Assembly: GCF_002575655.3 (NCBI RefSeq)
Contig: NC_053039.3
Coordinates: 241,406,622-241,470,621, forward strand
DNA from: Aegilops tauschii subsp. strangulata
Taxonomy: Eukaryota > Streptophyta > Magnoliopsida > Poales > Poaceae
DNA length: 64,000 nt
Direction of reading: 5' to 3'
Part shown: piece by piece, positions 47,701 to 59,262 of the stretch
How positions within the stretch are numbered: position 1 is the stretch's first letter
Layout of the letters: each line of letters begins with the position of its first letter
Notes under the pieces: generated by a model
What the model saw: the letters and a program-made list of their open reading frames with translations, nothing else
What the model was told of the DNA's origin: nothing
Database searches by the model: none
Made by a program: the position numbers and the translations under genes

Positions 47701-49238
47701 TGTAAGTGCATCAAGTGCCCCCTTAGTGGTTTTGGAGTATTGACGACAAATAAGTCGAGGAACTAATGTTTTTGTGAGTATACACAGGAGACAGAGTCCC
47801 AGAAGATATGATTTAACACCTAGAAGACGACCCCTAAAAATGAATTTCTTCAAGTGAAGAATTTGATGATGAAATTGGTATGGCCTTTGAATAAATTGAT
47901 GTGAAGACTTTGAAGCTTGAAGACTTTGTTTTCATAGTTTCTTTTATTCTTTTTTGAGTCATAGGAAAAACTGTATTGTTAAACGGGGTCTAGGTGAATC
48001 ATATTTCACATTTCCAAAGTGATGCTCAAACCTATACACAAAAGCCGCTTCGAGTGAAGCCTTTGGAAATCTCCAGTACGGCTGATGCAATTGCTAGCGA
48101 CAGTGACGAAGTTCATCTAGTCGCTGAAGAATTTGGTCACGCTGAGGAGTTAGGAGTTCGCTAGTGTGATCTGCCTAAAAGTGAGGAAATTGAGTTCCCC
48201 GACAAATTTGAGAGTTCAAATTCCGACTGTTGCTGCGCCGCGTGCCAGCTGTCGAGTGGGTCCTTATCCTGACAACAGTCGAATGAGAGAAGGGCATTTA
48301 TGACAATTCATGCCAGGTTGCACCCTGGATATAAATAGCCGCCCCCCACAACTAGCTGTTGGTTGGCTGCTCCGAGAGAACTTGACACTTTTCATAAGAG
48401 AGCAACCCATCCAATGACGATTTTCAGAGAATCTTAAGTGAGGAAAAATCCAGAGTCAAAGTGATTGAGCCTCACTGAAGAGATTGATCTGTGTGATTCA
48501 ACGCCTATTACCTTTGAAGACTCTCATTCTTCCAGACGGTTAGGCGTCAAGTTCTGAGTACACCAAGAGTCATTGTGGTGTGCCGGTGAACAAGTCTGTG
48601 AAGGTTTTGGAAGTCTACCTTGAAGACTTACCACGAGTGATTGGGTGAGGACTAAGTGACCTTAACTCAAGGGGAATAAGGTGAGGGCTGCGTGTCCTCT
48701 AAGTTGCAACTCAGCCGCCTCAACCAGACGTACAGTTGATGCATCAACTGGAACTGGTCTACCAAATTCCATTGTCTTCACCGAGCCAACATGGTTTCAA
48801 ATTCCTCGACCCTCTCTTACTTTATTCCACTGCTGAAGAATTTGTGATATGTGCTCTAACGAATTTGAATTGAAGTATTTCACCACGTTGTCTTTCATTT
48901 CCTCAGTTCATATTCTTCACACGTTTACGGATGTATGATTGCTTGTTCTTCACTCTTACGCATTCTGATTGCATGTACTCTGATTCTGTGATGACTTAGT
49001 TTCCCTTGTGTTTTCTATTTCTTCACTCTGATCTTCATCAAATTCATCAGAGTTTGACGAATTTCTAAAAATCTCCCACAAACCCCCTCTGGGAGATTTC
49101 CTGCGCTTTCAATTTACTTTTGCAATTTATATATATACCACTATCAGGATTAATCCTTGCAATTAACGAGTACAAGGAGATTGACAACCCTCTTGCCCAT
49201 GTTGGGTGCAAGTATTTGTTTGTGTGTGTGAAGGTACT
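47701..49238 (+). repeat. 3' LTR of element X, truncated by element 4 insertion
   Basis: It starts TGTAAGTGCATCAAGTGCC right after the polypurine tract. A TATA motif atataaatag is at 48329-48338. It is 1538 bp long up to the point where the next element begins; the rest should lie beyond the window. No second copy is in the window to confirm the LTR. Confidence 0.65.
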
Positions 49239-50130
49239 TGTCGGCGTTCTGGGAACGGGGGTCCCCAGACTTGCCTGCCTGCGGCCCATGGCGTGGCTGT
49301 GTGAGCGGGCCCGTACGGCCCATCTTCACCAACAAGCACTCAAGACCCTCGTGAGGGGCCAAGCCTCGTGAGGCGGACGACACAAGACCTCCTCGGGAGC
49401 ATCCTCACCAGGTTGGATCGTGAGGGGCGGAGAGATCAAGGCAAGGCAAACCTCGCGAGGTCCTCGTGACGTGAGCCATGACGATCAAGATCAGGCGGGC
49501 ACCAGCGCGCACAGTGTCCTTGTTTCCTCTTTGGTGCTAAGGAAGCAAGCGCGGGCGCAGAGTACCGAGGCGTCAAGCAAAGGTTTCCATATCGGTGCAA
49601 CGAGACCAAGACCAGCAGGAAGACAAGACGGAGGTCACCATGGAGCCCAAGGCGGCGTCACCACCAGAGCCTTTTGCAGGCGAAGACTGCTTTTGCCAGG
49701 ATAAGTTGTACTAGCTGTCCCCTTTAAAATTGGCCGTTGTTGGCTCCATTCCCGCTCAATATTTGGGGAGAGGACCAGGGCCTCTATAAATAGGATTAGC
49801 CACCACAGTAGGAGGCAACTGGTCTGGAACTCATTCAGTTCATCCTCACACTCACCAAACACAAGAACACCTCGCCTCAGGAGGCTGTTCTTCCCCTTGT
49901 ACTATTCATCCTCAGCCCAAGAGGCAATCCACCACCACCACACTGGAGTAGGGTATTACACCACAACGGTGGCCCGAACCAGTATAAATCTTGTGTCCCT
50001 TGTGATGCGAGTTTGTCGAGTTAGCCCTTGAGATCTTAACGAAACTAGGACGTGGATCGGTAGGGGGAGATCTTCGTGCGCACCCCAGTGTTCGAACCTT
50101 GAGGGTTTTGCCGGAACCCGTGATCCGACA
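49239..50130 (+). repeat. 5' LTR of element 4 (892 bp)
   Basis: It starts TGTCGGCGTTCTGGG and ends ...GTGATCCGACA. A TATA motif (tataaata, 49785-49792) lies in the expected place. No second copy is in the window. Confidence 0.8.
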
Positions 50131-50131
50131 T

Positions 50132-50150
50132 TTGGCGCGCCAGGTAGGGG
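50132..50150 (+). other. Primer-binding site of element 4
   Basis: The sequence ttggcgcgccaggtagggg follows the LTR by one base. This is the usual form for this group; the tRNA is not assigned here. Confidence 0.75.
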
Positions 50151-50202
50151 TGCGCCGAAGCTTCCCTTCTGTCGCTCCGTGTCCAGTTGCTTGATCGCCT
50201 CC

Positions 50203-52668
50203 ATGGCGGATGCACGCCGCGCTCACGCTGAGCGCCGGGCTGCCCTCGCCGCCCGCGTTGCTCAAACGGCTCCCGTCGGCGGGCCACCCCGTCGTTGTCC
50301 ATCGCCTGTCGCCAACGCCGCCACCGACCCGGCGGGGAACGAGCAACAAGCATCCTCGCTGCACCCCTCGGTGCGGCGGGACGGCCGCACCGCCACTCCA
50401 TCACTGACCCCGGCCGGTTCGTCATCCCACGCTCGTCGCGCTCTCGTCGACGCGTAGGCCGCGTTGTACATGGCGCGCGAGCTCCTGCGCTACCGCCCCG
50501 TCGACGACCTCTACGAGGACTGGCTCGACCGCATCGCCGAGCTTGTCAGCGCTGCAGGGGGCTCCCCTGCGCCATCCCTCTCGCTACCTCGCCCTCCGCC
50601 AGCCGCGGGCGGCGTAGCCCATGGAGCGCCTCCACCACCTCTGCCCCAAGACGGAGTCTTGGCGCCAAGGAGCGCGGCCCCATGGCGTGACCTGCCGCGT
50701 CCGGCGCCCGCGCAAGAAGAAAGAAGCTGCCAAGAAGTCCCTCGGCCATGAGAAAACGCCCCCGCGCTCCCTGCGCCACCACGGCAAGACCGCGTGCCAC
50801 CTGTAGTGGCGGTGCGCGGACCCCATCAAGAACAAGTTCCCCACCAGCGCAGAGTCCTGGTGACCACGGCAGGCTACCGCGCCTTCACCCCTGAGCTGCG
50901 TAGCATCGCCTGGCCGGGCAAGTTCAAGCCGGATCTACCTCCTCGCTATGACAGCACCCCCGACCCCGCAGAGTTCCTGCAACTCTACGAGCTGAGCATC
51001 GAGGCGGCCAACGGCGACGAGAAAGTCATGGCAAACTGGTTCCCCATGGCTCTCAAGGATGGTGCCTGCTCCTGGTTCCTGAACCTGCCTCCAGGCTCGA
51101 TCTCCTCCCGGAACGAGATGCGTGACCATTTCGTTGCCAGCTTCCAGGGCACTCACGACCGCCCATCAGCCGCGGGTGACCTACGCCGCGTCAAGCAACA
51201 GCCAGGAGAGACCCTCTAGAAGTACATCCAGCGCTTCAACAACGTTCGCCTCAAGATCCCCAAGGTGACGGACGAGGCCATCATCTCTGCGTTCTCTGAT
51301 GGCGTCCGCGACATCAAGATGAAGGAGGAGCTCGCCATCCACGAGGAGCTGTGCACGTCCCTGGAGCTGTTCAACCTGGCGACCAAGTGCGCAAGAGCTA
51401 AGGAGGGGCGCCTCTCCCTCCTCGAGCTCCCGGCTGCGGACCCGGAGGAGAAGAAAGCCAAGGCCAAGGACGTGAAGCACAAGGGAGCAGCCGTGCTCGC
51501 GGCAGAGCCAGACACCAAGCGCGGCAGAGACCAGCCCATGTCATCCAAGAGCAGCCGACCGTTCTGTGCCTTCCACAACCTGCATAGCCACAACACCAGT
51601 GACTGTCAAGAGCTCAGAGCTATTCGTGAAGGACGCTTCGGTCGACGCCCCGAGCGCAACGACCGGGGCTACGGCCGAGGAGGACGTGGTGGCAGACGCT
51701 GGGATGACCGTGGCCCGTGCGAGGAGTGGCGCGACCGGCCTCTTGAGGACCACTGGCAGGATCAGCCTCGCGAGGGCGCCTGGATGGATCAGCCTCGTGA
51801 GGATCGTCCTCAGGGCAACTCTGGTCTTCCTCCACTACCTCCACCACCAAGAAGGAATGACGACCACCATGAGGACGAGGGGGCTGGGGGCTTCCAGGAG
51901 CCGCGTGCTATCGCCTGCATCTTGGGCGGAGCTCAAGCCCCAGGCTCGCAGCGTATCTTCAAACTGTTTGCTCGTGAAGTGAATGCGGTCCTCCCCAAGC
52001 TCGAGGCCATGCGCCCGCTCAGATGGTCCAAGTGTGCCATCACGTTCAGCTCGGCAGATCAGCTCAAGTGCGCGGCTACCGTTGGCGCCCTCCCGATGCT
52101 TTGTTCACCAGTCATCAGTAACGTGCAAGTTACCAAGACTCTCATCGATGGCGGCGCAGGGCTCAACGTCCTGTCTGTCGACACGTTCGACAACCTCCAA
52201 GTGCAGTATGACCAGCTTCAGCCCACCAAGCCTCTCTCAGGAGTGACCGACGGCTCCACTACCCCGATCGGGCAGGTCCGCCTTCCCGTCACCTTCGGAC
52301 AGCGCGACAACTACCGCACCGAGCTCATCGACTTCGACGTCGCCCACATCTGTCTACCATACAATGTGATCCTCGGGTACCCAGCCCTGGCCAAGTTTAT
52401 GGCAGTGACCCATCACGGCTACAATGTCCTCAAGATGCCAGGAAGCGGCGGAATCATCACAGTCCTGTGCGAAGAAAGAGACGCGGTGTGCTCCCTCGAG
52501 CGTGCCTTCCAAGCTGCAGCAATCGACGACCCCAACAGCAAGGGCGAGTGCCCTCCTGAGGCCACCCCCAAGAAGAAGAAGAAGCAGCTGCTCCGCGTAG
52601 GGCCTCAGGCAAGCGGCGCCACGTCTGGATTGGCGCCCGCACCTGGGGCGCCTCCCTCCATCGCATAG
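50203..52668 (+). pseudogene. gag: gag-protease of element 4, three in-frame stops
   Basis: A single frame from ATG 50203 (MADARRAHAERR) runs to TAG 52666-52668 and is interrupted by TAG 50455, TGA 50749 and TAG 51217 only. The Gag domain is at about 50870-51350 (EFLQLYELSIEAANGDE, ACSWFLNLPPGSI, RDHFVASFQGT). A variant zinc knuckle (CAFHNLHSHNTSDC) follows near 51568. A repeat-rich Arg/Asp/Gln/Pro segment (DQPREGAWMDQPRED) comes next. The retropepsin-like motif LIDGGAGLNVLS is near 52141, and a conserved YNVILGYPALAKFMAV follows. The GC content and codon use are much higher in G+C than in neighbouring element X. The three stops are all single-base changes from sense, so loss is recent. Confidence 0.85.
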
Positions 52669-53213
52669 GAAAGCGTGCCTGGCGCCCTTCTCGGGCAGGG
52701 CTCGGGGGCTCTCTTCTGGAGGGCCTCAGACCTTGCCAACATCACGAGGGAGGTGCTCAGGCACCACTTGGAGGCGTGCTTCGCGGCACGTCTCCCTCAG
52801 GAGGACACAAGACGGGGAGCGCCCAACGCTCAGGAGTTCATCGCCAAGACCACTCAGGAAGTACAGGACGCGAGAGCCATGCGCGGCGACCGCCGCTCAC
52901 CGGGCGCAGCTCCCCATCCAGGCGAGGATGGCGGGCTGCGCGTCTGCATCGACGTCCTAGGGCTCAACAGGGCCGCGTCTCAGGAGCCCTTCTGGCCTTC
53001 GCGCATGGGATGCTGTGAGGGCCCAGCGCACAGCTACGTTTGCATGCCTTTTGGCCTACCGAGCGTGGCGTCCGCCTATCAGCGCAACTTGCAGCGCACC
53101 CTGGCGACTCGGGAGGCCAAGCACCACGCCGTCCTGACGGAGATGGAGACGGTCCTCAAGGAACCGCCGGGACCCCCAGAGCCTCCCGAGGCACAGGGCC
53201 CCGGTGGCTCGTG
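52669..53213 (+). pseudogene. RT remnant of element 4 with central deletion
   Basis: The same frame as gag-protease continues. It reads DGGLRVCIDVLGLNRA, equivalent to the first RT blocks, then after about 20 codons YVCMPFGLPSVASAYQRNLQ, equivalent to the block just before the catalytic YxDD. The palm segment with YxDD, all of RNase H and integrase are absent. The frame ends at TGA 53211-53213. Since the frame stays open across the deletion, the deletion derivative may itself have been copied. Confidence 0.75.
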
Positions 53214-54737
53214 AGGAGCGACCCCTTCGCCGCGTATCTTCAGCTGCCCCAACATCCCTTCATCAACAGAACCAGGTGACATTTTCCAAGTTTATTTAGC
53301 TGGGAGCGCCGCTCGGGCTGCATCATTCCCATGCCACGTGGGTCCGTCCCTGTGGCATGTATCCCTTTTCATGACTTTAGCTTACCTTGCTGGGGGTGCC
53401 CCTCGGGCTGCATCATCCCCAAGCCGCTCGGGCCTGGCCCAGTGGCATGTATCTTCCCTGCATTTACTCAAGCCATTATGCTTTCCATGCTTAATCTACC
53501 TATGACTATAACCTGCTCGATCGTCACCCACCATGGGTGCCGCGTGCCGGCCGTCTTTCTTCAGGATCCTTCGCGTGAGTAGGTTAAGCACGGCGTCTGT
53601 GCTCGGGCCCGTCCCTACAGCGTCGATAAATCCAACGGTTGAGCTCTGTCTGACGGGCCGGCCCCGTTCACGTCACCTCCTTGGGCCGTTGGTGCTTGGC
53701 CTTCTCACGCGATGACCTCAAGAGATTCGCTCGGCGTAGGTTGTCTGACCACCTCGCAGGACCAAGCGCAGCGAATAAAAACTAAGACCAGGCGCAACCC
53801 GCCTTGAGGTAGGGCCTCGTGAGTCCCGCGCTGACTCACGAGTGCCCAGACACACCTCGTCTAGCCCTGTCGTGCAAGCCACGTGTCAGGGCGGGGCTGT
53901 ACCCGCCCCGGGGGCTCTCCGCAGTAGGGAGTCCCCTCCCACATACCAGTGGAAGCACCATGCTCTGTGCTGGCCGTCGACACTGCTGAGGAGCGGCTAT
54001 GCCCGCGCAAGTGCGGAAGCGCTATGCTCCGCGCTGGTGATAAACAACTGAGGGCGGCCCCATGGCCGCACCAACCTCAGGGAGCCCCTGAGCTCAGTGT
54101 CTGGCCTCACCGCAACACCTCCCCTCGGGAGAGTCGCGCGAGGGGGCTGGGCACGGGGCTGCGCTCGGGTCATGCCCAAGCGTACGCCACCCAACCGGGT
54201 CCCCCGGACCCGGTCGTCGCGCGCCCCTCCCGAGCCTTGGCGAGGGCAAAGGTATGAATGGTGTTTGCACGTCAAGGGGGACTCTAAGCATCGCGACTCA
54301 GGAGCCTAACTGGTCACGTAGCCCCTCACTCCTTGGGTCCGTCCTGGTCTCCGGTCGGTCCAACGGCGGTTGAGGTATGCGCGGGGCCAGGCTCCGCCGA
54401 CGTAGAACACTAATCCTATCCTCGCGTCTCCTTCCTATAAGCTGTTTGCGCATCAAGGGGGACTCCTGAGCATCGCGACTCAGGAGCCTAACTGGTCACG
54501 TAGCCCCTCACTCCTTGGTTCCGTCCTGGTCTCCGGTCGGCCCAACGGCGGTTGAGGTATGCGCGGGGCTGGGCTCTACCGACGTAGAACATAAAGCAAA
54601 TAGGAAGAAAATCGCAAAATCTCAAAACAAATATTACAAGACATATTGTTCTCTCAAACATCAAGCACAAGTTTAAACGCCTCCACGAGGCACGATGCAT
54701 GTTGCAAGAGTAAAATAGGAAAGCTGCCGCAAGCAGG
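53214..54737 (+). other. Non-coding 3' region of element 4 with duplications
   Basis: A 147-bp segment (54262-54408) recurs at 54446-54592, period 182 (shared core gcatcgcgactcaggagcc). A looser duplication with period 90 is at about 53300-53480 (ctcgggctgcatcat). It is GC-rich with no convincing ORF. Confidence 0.7.
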
Positions 54738-54794
54738 TCACCCCTGGACACCGCCATCGCCCACAGAAGGTGCTCCTCCCTTGGTGGTGTCGCC
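54738..54794 (-). pseudogene. C-terminal end of antisense ORF of element 4, cut by element 5
   Basis: The minus-strand frame reads GDTTKGGAPSVGDGG then VQG and stops at 54740-54738. Small, Gly-rich C-termini of this kind end the antisense ORF of Tat elements as I recall them. The remainder should lie after element 5, beyond the window. Confidence 0.4.
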
Positions 54795-55345
54795 TGATGA
54801 GGACATGTACCTAGGGTAGGGTCACAGGCCTGACCTAAATACCTTCCCCAAGGTCATCACTCTAAAGCCAGAAGCATTCGAGGGGTACCGTCACCCACTC
54901 GACCAGAAACATTTCCACTCGAAGGAATCAAGATCACTCGACCGTAACAAGAAACACTCGACGGACAGAAGAGCTAAAGTCACTCTACACAGCAATGGTC
55001 GAGCATTAACTCCTAGACTTAATAGTCATCTATAACACTTCATTACGGACGTTACCAGTAACGCCCCCCTCTTGATGTACCTTAAATCCCTTGTAACGTG
55101 GGCTGGCCGGGGCCCTGGTGCACTCTATATAAGCCACCCCCCTCCACATGCACAAGGGTTCGCACCCCCTGTAACACACACGCATATAATCCAGTCGACC
55201 GCCTCCGGGCTCCGAGACGTAGGGCTGTTACTTCCTCCGAGATGGGCCTGAACTCGTAAAACTCGTGCGTATAGCTTCTCCATAGCTAGGATCTTGCCTC
55301 TACATCCCTACCCCCCATTCTACTGTCAGACTTAGAACCACGACA
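54795..55345 (+). repeat. 5' LTR of element 5 (551 bp)
   Basis: It starts TGATGAGGACATGTACC and ends ...ACCACGACA. A TATA motif (ctatataag, 55125-55133) lies about 220 bp before the end. The start is inferred from the TG and the break in element 4. Confidence 0.75.
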
Positions 55346-55346
55346 G

Positions 55347-55364
55347 TTGGCGCCCACCGTGGGG
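55347..55364 (+). other. Primer-binding site of element 5
   Basis: The sequence ttggcgcccaccgtgggg follows one base after the LTR end. It is a usual form in plant Tat elements. Confidence 0.8.
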
Positions 55365-55418
55365 AAGGTGTCTTAGCGACTTGTTGGAGAAGTTGCAATT
55401 TTTCCGATCCCCATCAGC

Positions 55419-57296
55419 ATGGTTTCAGGCGGAGGATTGGCCGAGGGCCGCGAGATCCGTCTTGGCGCGCTTGTGTTCGTCACCGACGACTCCGCTTGGC
55501 TCCAAGAAGCTCCACTCGACGTCGAGGCGCTCCCCGTCCACGGGGCAACGCACTTTCGCGCGTGCGTCCACGGGGTCCTCCTGCGGTAGCCGTCGACCCA
55601 GTATCGGTCGGCTCCGGTGGCGTCTTCACTCCCTGCCACCCGCCGGCACAAGCGTTCCGGTTGATCGAGGCTCCAGCGGTGGGTGAGGCACGTGGTGGCT
55701 CGCCAGTCGGCCACCCCCCAAGTCGCGGCAATCGAGCGCGACGAAACTCTCTACGGCCTTTTCGACTGGCTCCGTGGAGACCCCATCCGAGTGCGACAAC
55801 AGTGACCCCGTGGTGGAAGTCCTGATGGTCAACGGACCGCGCAGTCCTCCTGGCTTCCCCTGCGACGACGGTTGTGATGGCGGAGGCGATCCGTCGCGTG
55901 TCCACGAGGAGTACCGCCCCGAGCCCCTCTCTTCGCAGCAGAGGGAAGAGCTTCGCCGCCGTAACATGGATGCACTTCACACTCCTATCGTTGGAGAAAC
56001 CCCCGAGGCCCGGGCCTTGGAGGAGGTGCGCCTGGCCAACTTGGCTGAGCGCACTCGACTGGAGAATCTCCAGCACGCACTCGACGAGCGTGCTCGGCAG
56101 CGAGTTCCTGAATCCAGTCGACGACAAATTTTTCTGCCTCCAACCCAGGTATATCGAACTCCGATCCAGAATCTCACAGCTGCTGCCCGAATAGCAGAGT
56201 CAATTCAGCCTTCCCAGTCGGAGGCTGGTAGGGGTTTGATGCAGATCCGGGCTTTGCTCCGGGCGGCGGGGGAGCAGAACACAACAGTGTCACAGTCTCA
56301 GAATAGGATTCATAGTAGATCTGTAATGGTAGACACAGTTCAGTCGGCTCACAACCCAAGATCACCTCCAAGGCGTGAGGGGCATGGAGATCGACAGGAT
56401 CAGTACAGAAACCGTGAGCAGTATGATCGTCGTCGAGAACCACTCCTGCCCCAAGGAGTGGGTCATACGCGCCTCGGCAACACGATGACAGGCGCCCTCA
56501 TAGTGGTGGGCGAAGGATTCCAGTCGACCCCCGGGAGCCAGGCTTTGACGCGAGATCCATTCTTGTTCAAGGTCTGGTTGACAGGAACAGAGCACACAAA
56601 GATGACCACGATAGAGATTACCCGACCGGCAGCAGGGTGCATGTTTCAGGTCCCGAGTGTTTCAGCAGAGCCATCAGAGCAGCAGTGATTCCTCCCAACT
56701 TCAGGTTGGCGACTGGAGTCAGCAAGTTCACTAGTGAGTCCAAGCCTGACACTTGGCTTGAGGACTACCGAGTGGCTGTGCAGATTGGTGGTAGCAATGA
56801 TGAAGTGGCCATGAAGCACCTTCCTCTGATGTTAGAGTGCTCGGCCAGAGCATGGTTGAATCAGTTAGCACCTGGCAGTATTTATAGCTGGGAAGAGCTT
56901 GCCCGAGTGTTTGTCAGAACATTTGAAGGTACATGCAAACGGCCAGCAGGGCTAACAGAGCTACAGTCTTGTGTGCAGAAGTCGAATGAAACTTTGAGAG
57001 ATTATATCCAGAGATGGATCACGTTGCACCACACGGTGGAGAATGTGTCTGATCACCAAGCCGTTTGTGCCTTCAAGGAAGGCGTCAAGTACCGAGAATT
57101 GAATCTGAAGTTCGGTCGGACCGGAGATATGTCTCTGAGTCGAATGATGGAAATTGCCACCAAGTATGCTAATGGTGAAGAGGAGGATCGGCTCCGGAGT
57201 GGCAAGCACAAAACAGTCGCCCACGAAACCGGGGGAGGAACTCCAGTCGGAAGCAGAAGCGCAAAGCCGAGCCAGCTGCTCCTGGAGAAGCCTTAG
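55419..57296 (+). pseudogene. gag: gag of element 5, several frameshifts
   Basis: The first frame opens at ATG 55419 (MVSGGGLAEGREI) and stops at 55587-55589. Coding continues in a second frame (55774-56688), which includes a helical stretch (REELRRRNMDALH, EEVRLANLAERTRLENLQHAL). A third frame (56637-57296) holds the Gag domain: DTWLEDYRVAVQIGG, ARAWLNQLAPGSI, LARVFVRTFEGT, LRDYIQRWITLHH. At least two shifts are needed to join them. The protein would package the element RNA. Confidence 0.85.
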
Positions 57297-57298
57297 CC

Positions 57299-58363
57299 GT
57301 GACTCAAGGAAAGTTTAAGGGGAAGCCCAAAGGGCCATGGAACCCCAAGAAAGTAAAAGATCAAGATGGAAATGATGTGTTGGATTTACCATGCCACATT
57401 CACACCAAAAAAGATGAGGAGGGTAATCTCATTTACCCGAAACATACCACTCGACAATGTCGGCTCCTAATCCAGCAATTCCGAGAGAAACAACCCAAAG
57501 AGAAGGAGAAAGAATCAGACAAAGTTGAGGATAAGGAAGAGGATGATGATGGTTACCCCCACGTCAATTCAACTCTGACGATTTTTGCTGATGTTGAGAG
57601 CAAAAGCCGACTAAAAGTCATCAACACAGAAGTGAACATGGTCGCTCCGGTGACGCCCAGTTATTTGAAGTGGTCTCAGACTGCCATTACATTCGACCAG
57701 TCTGATCACCCAACACACATAGCCACCCCTGGGAGGCAAGCGTTGGTGGTCGACCCAGTCATCGAAGGCACTCGGTTGACTAAGGTTCTGATGGATGGTG
57801 GCAGTGGCCTTAATATACTGTATGCGGAGACCTTGAAAGGAATGGGCATTCCGATGTCCAGACTCAGTGAAAGCAATATGAGTTTACATGGAGTTATTCC
57901 TGGCAGGAAGGCTGAGTCACTTGGCCAGATCGCCCTCGATGTGGTTTTCGGTGATTCCAAGAATTACCGCAAAGAAAAGTTAATGTTTGAAGTTCTGAAT
58001 TTCCAGAGTGCTTATCATGCTATTCTGGGCAGGCCGGCTTATGCACATTTCATGGCTCAACCATGTTACGTTTACCTCAAATTGAAGATGCCTGGTCCTA
58101 AAGGAGTGATCACTATCACTTGCAATCGGAAGAATGCAGAAGAGTGCTTCCAGAAGGGCTCAAAGATCGCCGATGCGCAAATGGCAGTAGTGGAATTGCA
58201 GGAGTATCAAAAAAATGCAGATCCGAGTGATTTGTTGCGAGCTAAGAAGCCTGCCATGGATTCAGCATTTCAGTCGTCTGGTGAAACGAAGCCGGTTCAT
58301 ATTCACCCGACCGATCCCAATGCTGCTCCGACTCACATTTCGACAACACTCGACTCCAAATAG
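57299..58363 (+). pseudogene. Gag C-terminus and protease of element 5
   Basis: This 354-codon frame starts just after the gag ORF, in another phase. It has an atypical zinc-binding-like region (CHIHTKKDEEGN, TTRQC), an acidic Lys/Glu block, then the protease motif VLMDGGSGLNILY (near 57786) and AYHAILGRPAYAHFMA. The D-G-G-S-G form of the active site is the usual one for Tat and Athila elements. It ends at TAG, after which the same frame reads a short RT linker. Confidence 0.85.
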
Positions 58364-59259
58364 GAAGAAGCGCTCATCCAGTTCCTCCGTGAGAACTGGG
58401 ACATCTTTGCATGGAAACCTTCTGACATGTCGGGTGTTCCCAGGGGCTGGCTGAGCACCGTTTGCGAGTCGACCCAAAAGTGAAACTAGTCAAAGAACAT
58501 CTTCGACGGTCCGCCGTACAGAAGAGAAAAGCAATCGGTGAAGAAGTGGCTCGGCTCCTAGCAGCTGAGTTTATCCGAGAGATTTACCACTCCAAGTGGC
58601 TAGCCAATGTTGTCATGGTCCCCAAGAAGGATGACTCACTTCGCATGTGCATTGACTTCAAGCATATCAATCGGGCCTGCCTGAAAGATCACTTTCCTCT
58701 CCCCCGTATCGATCAAATAGTCAACTCGACTGCAGGGTGCGAGCGCTTGTCCTTTTTGGACTCTTATTCCGGGTATCATCGGATCCGACTGTATGGACCC
58801 GATGAGATAAAAATAGCTTTCATCACTCCATTTGGTTGCTTCTGTTATGTTACCATGGCATTCGGCCTGAAGAACGCTGGATCCACATTCATGAGGATGA
58901 TTCAGAAGTGTTTACTCACTCAAATCAGTCAGAATGTGGAAGCATACATGGATGACATTGTGGTCAAGTCACGTAAAGGTTCCGACCTGTTGGCTGACCT
59001 TGCTGAAACTTTTGCCAACCTCAGAAGGTATGATATCAAGCTTAATCCATCAAAGTGCACATTCGGAGTTCCGGGTGGAAAATTACTCGGCTTCCTCATT
59101 TCCGAACGGAGGATCGACGCTAACCCAGAGAAAGTTGGTGCCATTCTCCGAATGAAATGCCCTGTGCGTGTGCACAATGTCCAGAAGCTTACAGGTTGTT
59201 TGGCTGCCTTAAGTAGATTCATTTCTCGCCTCGGTGAAAAGGCATTGCCTCTTTACTGA
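58364..59259 (+). pseudogene. Reverse transcriptase of element 5
   Basis: A short linker (FLRENWDIFAWKPSDM) is in the protease frame. After a shift near 58440-58460 the RT frame is open for 265 codons. It contains WLANVVMVPKKD, LRMCIDFKHINRAC, FLDSYSGYHRIRL and MAFGLKNAGSTFMR, with the catalytic YMDD in VEAYMDDIVVKS (near 58950). A TGA at 59257-59259 breaks the frame, which continues unchanged into RNase H. The expected codon there would be CGA, so this is a C-to-T change of the type common in methylated DNA. Confidence 0.9.
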
Positions 59260-59262
59260 CTG

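Larger units (their letters stand above)
9922..49238 (+). mobile_element. Element X: old LTR element, copia SIRE/Maximus-like, split by two later insertions
   Basis: The visible parts are 9922-11630 and 46140-49238; everything between them is later insertion. Removing the CACTA at 11631-46136 with one copy of its agc duplication restores reading across the join in one frame, through the residues following ...DTHFKA. The 3' end has repeated aggggggag-type purine tracts, an ATCACCAAAAAGGGGGAGAT polypurine tract and an LTR starting TGTAAGTGCATC. These ends resemble the SIRE/Maximus copia group as I recall it. No RT, integrase or 5' LTR is in the window, so the class rests on the 3' end only and could be wrong. 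The left side lies beyond the window. Confidence 0.6.
49239..54794 (+). mobile_element. Ty3/gypsy Tat-lineage element 4, pol deleted (non-autonomous), interrupted by element 5
   Basis: The element has a 5' LTR (49239-50130), a primer site, gag-protease in one frame, a shrunken RT remnant, a long non-coding 3' part and the end of an antisense ORF. The protease motif DGGAGLN and the antisense ORF are typical of plant Tat elements (Grande, RIRE2, Retand). The left target duplication is probably gtact (49234-49238). The right end, 3' LTR and second duplication are outside the window because element 5 is inserted at 54794/54795. Confidence 0.8.

Noticed and set aside
53331..54309. ORFs in the 3' part of element 4
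   Set aside because: No retroelement motif; they overlap duplications and lie where pol has been deleted.
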